Source: Plectrocnemia conspersa (lineage: Eukaryota > Arthropoda > Insecta > Trichoptera > Polycentropodidae). From it: 64,000 bases of DNA. Positions 1-12,259 of this stretch are shown piece by piece. The notes beneath the pieces were generated by a model. The model was given only the letters and a program-made list of their open reading frames with translations, had not been told where the DNA came from and searched no databases. The stretch lies in NCBI GenBank assembly GCA_009617715.1, contig VTFK01000063.1, positions 1,054,001-1,118,000 of the forward strand, written 5' to 3'. Position numbers and translations under genes: made by a program. Numbering within the stretch: the first letter of the stretch is position 1; every line of letters starts with the position of its first letter.

Positions 1-530
1 TCAAAAAGCTCGCTGTTTACGGAGGCTAATAGAAAATTTATAAAAATATCCTTTAAGATTTAATTCAACTATAGAGTATATTTGTCGTTATATTACTTTC
101 TCTATAAACTTTTATTGTTCTTTATCATTTTTAATTCCGTATATTCATCGTAACTGATGTGCTTCTTAAAGATAGCTATGATAAAAAATGATAAAAACGT
201 ATACAATACTAATTATGCAATAATGTTAATAACAATGCAAATTCAACTTATGTTAGTTTTATTTACAATATATTAAATTTCAACATTGAGAATTAATTTA
301 AAAACTTTTAGTATAACAAGTCTGTGAGTAAATATTAAGCAGCCAAAAAATGTAAAAACATACATAACAAGTAACCCAATGAATTGTTGATGGTTCACCT
401 TTCTACTGAAAAATATTAAAATATAAGTAAATAGGAAGCTTTTAAAAGCTAAAATAAATATCATATTATTATTATTAATTTAAAAACTTTAGAATATATA
501 TCATATTCAATTCCACGAAACTTTTGTATT
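1..530. other. AT-rich stretch, no supported feature
   Basis: Very AT-rich sequence with only short chance reading frames. I see no splice-bounded exon, repeat or terminal inverted repeat here. Confidence 0.5.
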
Positions 531-539
531 TCCGAACAA

Positions 540-960
540 AGAAACCACGACTGAACACGTCGAACAACCCTTTTCCGCTCTCGCCTTTAAACTTTTCCGA
601 CTTTCCATTAATTTCCTCCGTCCGACGACGTGACGTCATCGCGGCGCTCTCTTTCTCCTTTCATCCGCTGCATACGCAGATCAGGTGCGGCAATTTGTAT
701 TTTTATAAAGAGCGGTTTTCATCGGGGAACCCTTGAATGATTGATGACCGTGATCTGACCCTCGCCGGGGAGTATCAGGGACGTGAGGTCAATTTGGTAA
801 CGGGACCGTGACAAGGCCCCGGCGTCGCATGATGAATGACCTCGGACGTAGTACGAACGTGACCAAACAAAAAATTAAATCTGATCTCATGGATCTCGGG
901 ACCGATATCCTAATAATCTTGGCGTATCATCAGAGTTGAAGATCGTGGTGCTCCAAGTTT
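540..960. promoter_or_regulatory. GC-richer island, candidate conserved non-coding block
   Basis: A sharply GC-richer island in an AT-rich background. Frames are open by composition but show no domain or exon borders, so I do not call a gene. The segment 783-925 recurs in diverged form at 3135-3275 in the same orientation, sharing blocks such as GTGAGGTCAATTTGG, CCGTGACAAGG and a TCTGATCTC segment. A regulatory role is inferred from isolation and composition only. Confidence 0.3.
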
Positions 961-1244
961 TGACTCGAAAAACGTTGGTTAAAAAATGCTAACATAATTT
1001 GTTTAAATACTCCTATAGTATATGATACTTTAATTTGACGCAATACTTTTTTTTTTAAAACCAGCGAATGAGATAAATTTTCTGCTTAAAAAAATCCTGT
1101 CGCTCCATGAACTGCTTCAAAATCTAAGCGTCCGTAAATCAGACAGCCAGAGGAACCCTCCTCAGATGTTATGTCTAATGCAGCAAGTGCGTCAGTAAAA
1201 TGGAAATCTCCCTGATGATCATTCAATACTTGGATGTCCTCTTC

Positions 1245-1700
1245 TAAACATGGAATTAACATGGAATTCTCGTGAAATCCGATGTAAAAGTAGAGAACAA
1301 GAACTACTGATTAGTAAGAACAATATTAATATTATCGTAATCACCGAAGCTTATTTAAAACCGTACGTTAACATTTACAGCCTCAAAGTTGCCTGTATCT
1401 GGAGGGCCGTCTCTCAAGACAAAGCGGAGGAGTTGCGGTATTTGTAAATACATTTATAAGACATGCGTGTATGAACACTAACCAAATTCAACTAGAAACC
1501 GTTGCGATGCAAATTAAACATAAAAACAAAATAATAATGGCGCTCAATGTAATTTTTGGTTTTGGAATTTCAGAGATCTCAATGCTGGCACGTGCATTGG
1601 AATTGTTGCGGCGTGAATTGATCCGGGACCACGCTTTTCAACTACTACACTGTAATTTTTATACTAGAAAATATTATTAAAATATATCAGGAAACCACAC
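1245..1700 (+). pseudogene. Jockey-type LINE endonuclease fragment, frame-broken
   Basis: Remnant of the apurinic-type endonuclease domain of a non-LTR retrotransposon. One frame reads NSREIRCKSREQELLISKN followed by IVITEAYLKP, the typical start of Jockey/CR1-like endonucleases. After a frameshift near 1405 another frame gives SGGVAVFVNTFIRHA, matching the GGVAVFV block of these enzymes, then QLETVAMQIK. A further shift gives a DLNA segment in the place of the usual GDFNA. Several frame changes show it is dead. It resembles the second LINE fragment at 18020-19170. Confidence 0.65.
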
Positions 1701-1769
1701 TAACCCATTGATCTCGTATATCTGTGAGTGCGATAAAACAACATTTAATTTAAATATACGCAAAACATG

Positions 1770-2380
1770 CCAAAGCACATATTGTTATGCCTGTACTACA
1801 CTCTCTAGAAGTTGTCCGAACCGAAGTTACAACTGAAGCGACCACACTGCCGCAAATTTTCCGTCCAGACGGCGGCCGTGAATGACGTCCAGTCACGTAC
1901 AGCTGGCATATTTGCGCGCGATCGAAAAATGTGCCAAATAATCGCAATTTTAAATTGTCATATTATTAAAATTACGCTACTGATAATTATAAAAGTTTGT
2001 GTGAGCACTCACCAATCCAATATCAGTGAAAACTTTTCGGTCGTAAATATTCAATTTACGCAAAATCTTTGTCGGCTTTTGCAAAATGCCATAAGGCATA
2101 AAAATGATACTTCAGAATACGAACACCACATCTGTGACTATCCTAGAATTTGTCGCCATCGATTCTAAATAAGAATTCGTTATGGTGTGACATTTATATA
2201 AACCGATCTAGGAAAATACATAAGGATATTCGAAACGATTTTTTTTTATCAAAATCAAGTACCACTAATTATTTAATTTTATATAAAAAAATATAATAAC
2301 GATATCTGTTAGTAGAATATACTATCAAAAATATATTTAATGCCTTTTATTGCCCTAAAATATTCAAAGATGTCAGTAAG
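1770..2380. other. Unassigned stretch downstream of LINE fragment
   Basis: A 118-codon open frame (1812-2168, + strand) crosses this stretch but has no recognisable domain, no clear exon borders and ordinary composition. It could be more of the adjacent decayed LINE. I do not call a gene. Confidence 0.3.
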
Positions 2381-2389
2381 AGTCTGTTG

Positions 2390-2820
2390 AAGTCCCCGAT
2401 AAGCAAGTGGTATTATAATTTGCCCACGTGACCAAGATGCAGCGCTCGACATGCGTGTTGACCATAGGACGCCTACGCGCTTACTGAAATTGAACCGAGT
2501 TACTCGTTCTATCTCAGTTTGCGAAAAACCATATCATTATCTCTCTCACTGTCGTCACTTAACACGCGAGAGAGCGAAAGTGGAAGTATCTCACCGCTCG
2601 CGCTCGAAAGAGCAGCTCTGACTTCGGTCCGTTTGCCGACAATGTTCGGAATCGCTCGAAGCTGGCAAAGACGACTGAACCCCCCACTTTACCTCCCGTT
2701 CTCGGTAACCTCGGACAACTTTCGAGAGATTTTAGAGCGGGCAGAACCGAACTCGACCGAAGTAACACACTATATTCTCCGTCCTTGGCCAACCTTGGCT
2801 AACTTCCAGAGAGTGTAGTG
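2390..2820. promoter_or_regulatory. GC-richer island with E-box and GAGA-like runs
   Basis: Contains a CACGTG E-box near 2426, an initiator-like CTCAGTTT near 2514 and GAGAGAG-type runs around 2565-2580, all typical of insect promoters or enhancers. No TATA box stands at a suitable distance and no exon can be followed downstream. Candidate regulatory block, low confidence. Confidence 0.3.
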
Positions 2821-3134
2821 CAGGTATTAAGAGACAACATAATTACGGTTCTAGATTTTCAATGAAATATACTAAAATTATTGCTTATTTCATCGTTTTT
2901 TCTCCTATATTTATCTTTTTCTTCTGCTTAAATTGTAATATATTTTTTACTTTTTTTCCTTAAAATATAACCATGAACGATTATATTAAATTCTTATTTT
3001 TTTTATAAAATTCTAGCTAATAATGGTTATAAACCAGTAAAATTAACGTATAAAAAAAATATTTTGTTAGTCCAGGTGTCTAGAAAGTATCACACGCCGA
3101 ATTTTCGATAGGATGCCGATCTTTGTTAGGAATG

Positions 3135-3275
3135 GAGGTGAGGTCAATTTGGAAAGAGGTCCGTGACAAGGTTCCAGCGTCACATGATGAACGACTTCGG
3201 ACTCAGTAGGTACGTGACCGTACGAAAAATTTAATCTGATCTCGTAGAGCTCTGCTCTGATATTAATGAGCGCCT
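3135..3275 (+). repeat. Diverged direct copy of 783-925
   Basis: About 140 bp aligning with 783-925 in the same orientation, 2.35 kb away. Shared blocks in the same order include GTGAGGTCAATTTGG, CCGTGACAAGG, CATGATGAA, ACGTGACC and TCTGATCTC. Either an old local duplication of a regulatory block or two copies of an unrecognised dispersed repeat. Confidence 0.55.
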
Positions 3276-3540
3276 TAATGTCGGCTACATAATTTGGGCG
3301 CCCCTTTGTGAGTCGGGGGCCGCAGAATAATGGTGCCCGGGGCTTTTCGTCGGCAATAAGCCAGACCCGATAACAATTGGCTCATGTGGGACCTTCGAGC
3401 AAACGGGGTCCCGTTTAAATTAACTCCAGAAAACAATGTGAATGATGGACGTACCGATGTCGTGCAAAGCCGGCGGAGACAAAAGCGGAAAACGTAGGTG
3501 TCTTGTGTGCAAGAAAATTGTAAAGGCACGTGTCAGAATT

Positions 3541-5300
3541 AATTACACGCGTGTAATCTAAGATAACGAAACTTTTAATACATCAAAATTTTAAAATCTA
3601 AAATATTTTTGAAATAACATAATATAAAACGCGTGTGAAATTTTTTTATAAGTGCTTTGTTCTCATCTACAATACTGACAGTTTTAATCTATTTTTTTGC
3701 TTATCTTAAAAATAATAAATATTTAATTTAATTTCGTCGTATATTAATCATCTTAGATCAATAATATTTATTAATTAAGTTTTTAGTTTGGATTAAAAAA
3801 TACGAATAGGAATTGTAATAAAATGAAAAAAATATTAATGTTGCTATAATTTTTTTTTAATTAGTTTATTTAAAATAATAAAGATTCTATATTGTTTCAT
3901 TATTGTAGCAAGGCTTATTTTATTGTAAAGTCAACAAAATAAAATTACTATATTACACAAATTAATGATTATGCAGAAAAACTTAGTTGTGCTATGAATT
4001 ATTTAATTCAGTTTGTATGATAAAATCCTATTGAATTACATACGCTTACAATAAATACTTATTCTAAGAATTCTGAAAACCTGTCTTTGTATAGAGAATA
4101 CTAAGATAGATTATGATCAAAGAAATGCAAAATTAATATGATGTAGCCTTCTAATACCTAAATAATGAAGCGTATTGAATTAGCAAAATATTTATAACAT
4201 ATATAATTTGGATATTAAGTCAGCCCCAAGTTAAGCCCTACATTTTTAACTCCTAATAACAAACTTCAAGTTTTCCAACAAAGCCTTTCTTTGTGTTTAA
4301 AATATATTATTTACGAATTAATGTGTGTATGCTTAAATGAGATTCTTATTACTCTTGAAAATCTTAAACAATTTTGCAGTAAAATATATTTTACTAGACA
4401 TTTTAAAAAGTGATTCAACATACATATAAAAAATAAATAATAATCATCATATGAATACAGACGCCTTATTAATTAACTTAGTATTAGAAATTGCCTGATT
4501 TTTAAAATTTTATAGAAATCACGCAGCATTTTTTAATCAAAAAAATAGTAATTATTTTTGTATAAATTATTATGTTGTTTGTAACACAAAAGCAATATAT
4601 TTGTATTCTTCGAACGCGTGTTTATGATTTCAATACTATTGTTACTCATGAAACAGAGATCACTGTTTTTAATTAAATAGGTTTGTATCCCATATGGACC
4701 TTACTGATGTCTGTGAGATTATAATTGGTGAATATTATATAATTGTATTTTGACTGATTAGATTTTCATAATTTCATAGATTAATTTATGCAGAGTAACA
4801 TCTATTAATTGTAAGCTGTAATAATTATTTTTAAGTAATAAAAAATATGTCACCATTTACTTAATAGTTGTTGATTGTATTATATTTACATTAACGCTTG
4901 TTTTGTTGCATGAAAGGCTTATAATATACTAATATAATAGTATATTAAATAAATAAAGCTACCAGATATTATTTTTATTATCTTGAAGGAATATATACGC
5001 GTTAAATATACAGAGGCGTACCTTAAGAGGTGATAATTGACCATAAAGTCTAATTAGACATAATAAATCGGCAAAGCCTCTCGCATCGCAAAATATTGAT
5101 AATACTAGTATTATTAAAATTGCATTTTAAATAAAGTATCTGCATGTATGTATTATGTAAAAATATGCAGTTAATTTTTTTAGTGAATATTATTAAATGA
5201 TTTTTTGCTTTATAAGCAAAAAAATTTACCATTTATAATAAAACATAATATTGTCAGATTTTCGTGGCCGTTATAAAAAAAAAGTTTAAGAAGATCTAGA
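3541..5300. other. AT-rich stretch, no supported feature
   Basis: Long AT-rich sequence with only short chance frames. Nothing recognisable was seen on either strand. Confidence 0.5.
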
Positions 5301-5309
5301 TTTATATTT

Positions 5310-5850
5310 AGCTTTCTCGCGTGTGTGATTTTCCACAAACGAGTTTTTCCAGCGTTGTCTCGTAGTCATGACTCAAGACTACGCGAAAATAGCCATAAAG
5401 TATGTCCCTTTGGCCGTAAAGATATTTTCATCTGGACACGTCTCTCTTACCTCGATTGCGAATCACCGCCAATGCCTCCCTCACGTATTGCCCGGCGGGA
5501 AACCGACATCCCTTTAAGTGTTAACCCTGAAAAGGGCGTCTGGGGTATCAGCGGGCGAGAGAGAGAGAGAGTCAGTTCAATTTATGTTCGCGACAGATAA
5601 AGTCTATCGGGTGTAACGAAGCGAGCGAAGACGATAACAAGAGCTTGGCGTAAGGGGTGTGTGTGAAGCTGCCCTAACGTACGAGGGTCTTTCTTTAAAA
5701 CGAGGAACGCTCCACTATATGGGAGGGTTGAAGCGAAGAAAATGAAATCGCGGATAAGTTATGTCTCAGAATATTGCTGATAATGTCTTGGATTGTGTGC
5801 ATAAACATGGGCCGCCCTATTTATACAATGCGGTTAGAAAGTTGTGCAAG
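5310..5850. promoter_or_regulatory. GC-richer island with GA microsatellite
   Basis: An isolated GC-rich block with a GA dinucleotide run at about 5558-5573 and open frames of up to 91 codons. No domain, signal peptide or splice borders support coding. Treated as a candidate conserved non-coding block. Confidence 0.3.
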
Positions 5851-6243
5851 TATTTGGGTGGTCGATAATGACGCGTTAACATAAAACTACATCTTTGTTA
5901 CTATATTTTTATTAAATTCGTACGTATTATTTATTGAAAACGATGATGCCTATATTGCTTGAAAGCAAAAGCGTAGAATAAAATTATTGTAGGGGATTAG
6001 CCCAAGTAGTTTTATTGTGGTAGGATATCAAAGTAGAATATTACTATTCTTTTGATTCAAGAAGGACGAAATATCGGCCCATCCAACAATGCAAAAATCC
6101 CATTGGACGATATTTCAGGACAAATTTTTAAGTGTAAATATAAATAAGTTCGACTTTTTTTATTTTTGTATATGAGCGACGTGTCAACATAAAAATAATA
6201 CACTTGCCTTATATTAGGCTAATTTAATAGTACTGTGATTATG

Positions 6244-6722
6244 TTACCTAACAGAAATAACCGCGTCTTTTTTATGATAGGGATGGCTGGCGAAGTGAAA
6301 ACTTAAGCAGGTCCAACACGAAAACACCAAGTTCCTTCTATTATTTTTACACTTTTATCTCTATTTAGACATATTTTGGAATTTGTTTTAATAAACATTG
6401 CTATTAAATATTAGCAATAAGTAAATCTCAATTATTTTAATTAAATAAAAAACGTATTTTAAAAAAATGCGCAAAATGTACCTATTTTTCAGTAATTCTG
6501 TTATGTAACAGAGAAATTCCCGCTTTTTTTGTGATAGGGATGGCTGGCGAAATGAAAACAAAAGGAGGTATTGCATTCATTAAATTCTTTCTACTATTTG
6601 TACATTTTTTTCTAACATTTTTTTACCGAAATAGTCTACGAATGTTTTAGTAAACATTGCTGTTAAATCTCAATAATTATATTTTATTAAGAACGTTTTA
6701 AAAAAAATGCGTGAGATGTAAT
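6244..6722 (+). repeat. Diverged tandem duplication, unit about 256 bp
   Basis: Two direct copies (about 6244-6478 and 6500-6722). Both carry GATAGGGATGGCTGGCGAA followed by GTGAAAAC or ATGAAAAC, and both later contain AAACATTGCT, a TAAATCTCAAT-type block and a TTTTAAAAAAATGCG-type block. Spacing between the shared GATAGGG blocks is 256 bp. Origin unknown. Confidence 0.65.
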
Positions 6723-7599
6723 AAAAAAAACATTATGATTGGAAAATATTGCATTGTAATTTTTTTTGTTACCTACTCAAAATAGGCTGTACTAAGCGAT
6801 ATAATTAAAGCATAAAAAATTAGGAGGCATCTAGAAGCGGTTGATCAGAGACGATATTGTCCTAGATTGTTCTAAAAAATAAAAATTCGAAAATATTTTT
6901 TTTTATTGTTAGATAAAGTTTAATCAAAATAATCTGTAATTAAAATATTTAATATATTGAATAGTTGCTGGAGTAATGGATTATTTTTTCAGTCAGTTAA
7001 ATAAAATTAAAATAATAATATCAATAAATAGTCGATAATGTAATTGACTATTTTTTCTCTTGGTTATACCGAGATTGAAAATTCCAGTATTATTGAAATG
7101 CCTAGTGAGAAAAATGAACAGTTTATGAATAACTCTCTGCAACAAATCTGGAGAATTGGATTATTTTTTTTTTTCAAAGAATAAATCCGAAGATTTATTT
7201 TATATAAATGCATAAACAATTCGTTTCATACAACAAAGTACATATTTTAACGCAAATATTTTCCAAATTAATTCATTGTGTAATGTGACTCTTATGATAA
7301 TTATCCTTAAGATAAGAAAAAAAGCTGTAATTATATATATATAAATACAAAAAAATACAATTAGGTTATTATGGGATTCGAATTACTGTATTTGTCACTG
7401 AATATCGATCTATCGTGTTTGGAAGCTAATGTTTAATTATATTTACTACTCGTGTGCTTTCCAGATACAATACTAGTAAATCCATATTGAAAGGCGTCGA
7501 TACAGTAAAGAAAATCATTTCATGTATATTCTGGGAAATCGACTATTGAGTTTAACTGTTAATCGAATCATTCCTTACTATAGACTAACTGTCAAAACC

Positions 7600-7960
7600 C
7601 CATACATATTGTTACCTTGGTCACGCAGCAAAAATTGATATAAATTTGGCAATGACTGTGACCCATTGGATTGGGCCCGGAGCCAAAACGAGTATAGGGG
7701 CATTATCGGTGTATTTGGCCTCGTTTTGTCCGAATCAGGTGCAAGCAAATGCGCAATACTAGTATAGTGAGTGGAGTATTGCCTACATTGAAAATGTACA
7801 AGTTGCGAAACGGTTCGGTCGGTTCTGCGGTACGCGAGAGGTGATAAGGGCGCTTAGTTTTGCTAGTGAGTTTCACACACGGTTCTAGTTACTAATAACA
7901 TAATTCGCTTATCTCGCGACACGCGACGGCCGTGTATCGTTGCTTTAACTACTATAAATG
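7600..7960. promoter_or_regulatory. GC-richer island with imperfect hairpin
   Basis: Around 7676-7735 the segment CGGAGCCAAAACGAG is followed about 25 bp later by CTCGTTTTGTCCG, an imperfect inverted repeat. The block continues to 7960 with CG-rich sequence. No exon is supported. Confidence 0.25.
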
Positions 7961-8684
7961 ATATTTAACTATGGAATTTACGAGGTAGCAATGGAATGGC
8001 TAATTTTTTCTCGAGTAGGCTCGCGAAGGGTTTAAAAAAAGCAGTTGTTTGGCTATAAACATATGATGAATGATCTATAAATTTTATATTTAAAACACAT
8101 ACTATTAACAAAATTTATATTTGAACATGTATCATTTTTTAAAAAAAGCTAAACGTAAGAAAAAGTCTGTTATTATAATCGATTTTGCTTGACTTGTTTA
8201 TATCTAGAGATATAAAATATATTATTTTATGATACGCTTATTCATTTATAGTACTGATTTTTTTAATCTCTAATCTATAATAAAATATGATAAAGATCAC
8301 GTGAGAGTGAAATTAAATTTTTTAATAAATAAAATGCCAAAATAATTAATAGAAAAAATCGTAGAATATGTTATAACATAACATTTATTAATGCTGAATG
8401 TAAAACGATTAATCAAAACCCATTTTTACAATAAATCTGAATAATCGTATAGAGACGAAATAAACAAAATCACTAATTGTTATAATAGCATAACATCAGC
8501 ATATAAATAATATAAAGTTCAATTAAAAACTGTCTAAATAAATATCATTTATAAATACACTAAACAGCAGTTTAATTAACTTTAATAGTATTGTACTAAT
8601 CTTGCGGTATAAAGTATAATTAAATGTTTATGTATTATTGTATACGTCTCGTATCGTTCATAAAAGTCGGGTTGAATTCTGGAT

Positions 8685-8795
8685 TTCGGGCCATGTTGAC
8701 GTGAAGTGGGAAGCAGCTGCTTTGTATTGGTCAATGTTAAGATCCGTTTAGTACGATTTTAAAAAAACTCTCGCATGTCTCAAGTCGAAAGTATT
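8685..8795 (+). repeat. Conserved block, copy 1 (GACGTGAAGTGGGAAGC)
   Basis: TGACGTGAAGTGGGAAGC at 8697-8714 recurs exactly at 20963-20980. Both are followed by a G(C/T)TGCTT segment and, further on, a diverged CAAGT-containing stretch, so roughly 110 bp are related. No coding potential. Confidence 0.5.
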
Positions 8796-8799
8796 TGAT

Positions 8800-11270
8800 A
8801 TTCATATGCTTACATACATTTTTATGCTCTGCCTTGCAACAGTTTAGATGTGGAATTAGTTTTTTTTTTTTTTAAAAAAAATTTGATTTAGGTAATTAAT
8901 ATAGTTTTGAAAAGTAGAGATTTGGCAATACTGCACTTCTCAACCTGAATTCAAATTTTTGTTTTAGATGCTATTTCCATAAAACCCCATATCACAACGT
9001 CAATCATAATAACAAATGCAAGCATTTTGGTTTATTGCGCTTATAACGCATGCTTGCGACAAGTTCTTTTTCAAGGTTAATGCGTATTTGCAAGATTTTT
9101 TTTATTTGATCGCAACAGAATTAAATTCATACATTAAACATAAAATTTGAAATGTAAAATATAATGTTCTTATACATTTGTAGACATGGTAAAACATCTG
9201 TATGTTAAAACATATTGTTTTAAATTACATATGTATTACCATATAAAATATATTATTTTAATATATAGATGTATAACAATCAATAATTTGCAAGTTTGCT
9301 CTTAGAAATGGATTAAATTACATATTGTATTTAACCTATAAATTAATATGTATTACCTAAATTCATTTACTTTTAAGATTCATAAAAATATAGATTTTTA
9401 TTTTAAAGGAAAAAATAAGCAAACTCACTTTTTGTACTTAAACGTTGCAACATTGCTTATAATAAACTTGCTTTATTAATTATAATAAATTTGAATATTC
9501 CTGTTTTACAAATTTATTTTAATACTTTACTAATTATTATATTTTTAGTTTTTTGTCTTGACGCTTTGCAGTAGCACGTAATAGGTCGTCAGCACGTCAT
9601 TGTTCTGCGTAACTTTCAACTATGATATGACATGTGAAAATGTCACGTTTGAGAGGAGAATTTTCGTTTTATTATAGATTAGGTCGACAATCGTTTTGAG
9701 GTAACACAAGTTTATTTTAATGTCGCAGAGTAGCAATTTAATATGACTATCAGAAAAAGTTTTAAATATTCATTAAAAATGTAAAATACATACTTACATT
9801 TACATTTTTCTTTATTTGCAATATATTTGTAAGGAATTTAAATATTTTTTAATGTGGGTCAAAATGATTCATCTTATTATTGAAAAGATTTTTATTAACA
9901 TTTCCTCTAAAATTAAGGTTAAAGACAGGAAACTTTTATATATTTTACAATAATACAAAAACAAACAGATCTGTTTGAAAAATATATTTAAAATTATGTC
10001 AAATAAATAGATTGTGATGATAAAAAAAGAATATTTCTGCAATACATTAGTGAAAATATTTTTACGTCAATAAATACGTTAGACAATTATATATATTTTG
10101 ATATTTAAATATGTTTATTTATTTATCAATTAAATATCACTTTTATTCAAGTTTATCTTAGGGGTTGAATTTAAAATATATATATATTATAACTCAAGTT
10201 AAATATTTTAGGCATACAATTAAATTTAATAGTTAGTTGTCATACGTTTAGTAATAAAAAATATATTATATAGTAAAACTTATGTTTTAATTTAAATGGT
10301 AGTTATATTTTAGCAAAATTATGATAAAAGTAATGTTCATGAACAACATTATATAAAAAAATTACTGGCCATTTATAAATATCAGCTGACCAGTTATTAA
10401 TATTACTATTGGCGATTTCATTAAAAAAGAATAGGGAGATTTAATTTATTTAAGGGAATCACAGTTTTAATTTATTTTATTTATATTGTTGATTAATGAT
10501 AACTATCTATATATTATAATCATTTATAGAATAAAAATATTTCTTATAATGTAAATTGTACGTTTAATAAAAATATTAAGAAATATTATTATTGATATAT
10601 AATAAACCAATGCGAATTTTAATTATAATGTATTAATTATAACGCAATATAATTACAATATTTGATGATGATCTAATATAAATATTAACCTCACCATAAA
10701 TATGTATTTAACATATTATAATAATACTTTTTTAATAAAATGATGCATAGTATTTTTTCGTCCATAAAAATATAAAAAAAATCAGGTGAATCACCTATAT
10801 TTATTTACTAACGAGTACGATATTTTTAATAATTAAATAATAAAGTCGATCATATAAAAATAATCAAGTTAAAAAAATCTGACGATAGTAGATCTTCATC
10901 CATGTGCTAATTTGCACATATTAAAAAACGTGTATTGAATATATCCATATATTCCGCATATTGTGAAAAGCGTTATTTGACGCCGACACTAAATTTACAA
11001 AGCATTCTTAAATTATTTATAGATTCTATTATATTAAATAAAAAAAATCGACCATAGAAATTATGGTTAATTACAAGAGTATTTGTATATGCAGCAACGT
11101 GAAATATATGATAATATTCAGTAAAATTTGCAGCGCACTTCTCCATACTTTGAGCTGCTATATTTCTGTAATTATATTAATGCCATTACAGAGATTATTA
11201 TACCGTAAACGTTCTATAGCACACGTGAATACGTTTAAATTACACCCAAGTACACATCCACTATCATAAG
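8800..11270. other. AT-rich stretch, no supported feature
   Basis: Very AT-rich, with homopolymer and TA-repeat runs. Short chance frames only. A slightly GC-richer patch at 9560-9710 shows no exon. Confidence 0.45.
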
Positions 11271-11720
11271 GACGATAATTCGCCGTTGAATTGCATTAGT
11301 GCGCCATCGAAACCGTTGGAGACTGGATATTATAATACTACGTATCAAAGGATATCGCGAAACTACTAGTATACGCTCCAGGGGGCCTCTAGAGTTTGTT
11401 AACTATTCATTTGACACACACTCGTTAAGGGTTACTGTATTGTGTGCATAAAAGGGTCGTTTGGGCCTGAGCAAGATCGTACGTCAGTTTTAAATTCCTA
11501 CATACAACAACATAACCGGTGCTATGTGCGATCTAAAATAAGATCGCTTTGTCGGATCTCTGCGCGTGACAGATCCGTAATTAACTCGGATTGCCCAGGC
11601 TAATCGACTTGCTGACAAGTAATTCACTCGCTCAGCAGCCAGATGCGATACGAAGAGCTGCTTACTGCCTTGCTCTCTAACTTTTACTTTAGAACCGTAA
11701 ATTCTGACAATCGTACGTAT
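11270..11720 (+). promoter_or_regulatory. GC-richer island with promoter-like elements
   Basis: Contains ATAAAAGG at 11448-11455 and an insect-type initiator CGTCAGTTT at 11482-11490, about 38 bp apart, which is longer than the usual 30. No reading frame or splice site follows convincingly. It could be the start of a non-coding transcript or an enhancer. Confidence 0.25.
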
Positions 11721-12171
11721 TTAATTATCGCAGAATCGTCGTATAATAGGTAGAAGATTATATATTCAATAGATTATTATCAATTGCCGAGTACAAAAAT
11801 TGTATAACTTTTCTATTAAAAATAAAAATAATTTACCTATGCTATCAAATCAGTTTGGCTCATAATGTGATAAAGCGTTTTTACAATGGATTTCTTTGTT
11901 AAAAAGGGACGCCACAGGGAGAAAGCATTAAAGATCTAAGATCATAAAGTACATGGCCTAAATCTGAAAGGATTATATATATCAAAATATTACAAATGAA
12001 ATCGGGATCGCCCTCAAAACAGCCGTTCTTAATATGCTCTAGCGACTAACAGCGATTTGTTATAATCGATAGTCTTACAAAAATGCAAATAAAAAAATCT
12101 CCCATGTATGGAACTAGGCATTCTGTTTTCTCGATGATTTTCATTTCGCGAAAAATGAGAATTCTCGACTC

Positions 12172-12199
12172 AAATTTCTCGAGAATTCTCGAGAAATTT
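12172..12199. repeat. Perfect 28-bp palindrome
   Basis: The arm AAATTTCTCGAGAA is followed directly by its exact reverse complement. Nearby related GAATTCTCGA segments (12160-12170) suggest the subterminal repeat block of a decayed hAT-like element. Confidence 0.7.
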
Positions 12200-12259
12200 G
12201 ATGTTTTGGCAATGTTGAACATTTTTGGATTATCGAAAAATAAATATTCTTAAATCGTT

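Noticed and set aside
1812..2168. 118-codon + strand open frame
   Set aside because: No homology, signal peptide or splice context; adjacent to a dead LINE.
5325..5600. 91-codon open frame
   Set aside because: GC-rich island effect; the translation is low in recognisable features and the frame has no splice borders.
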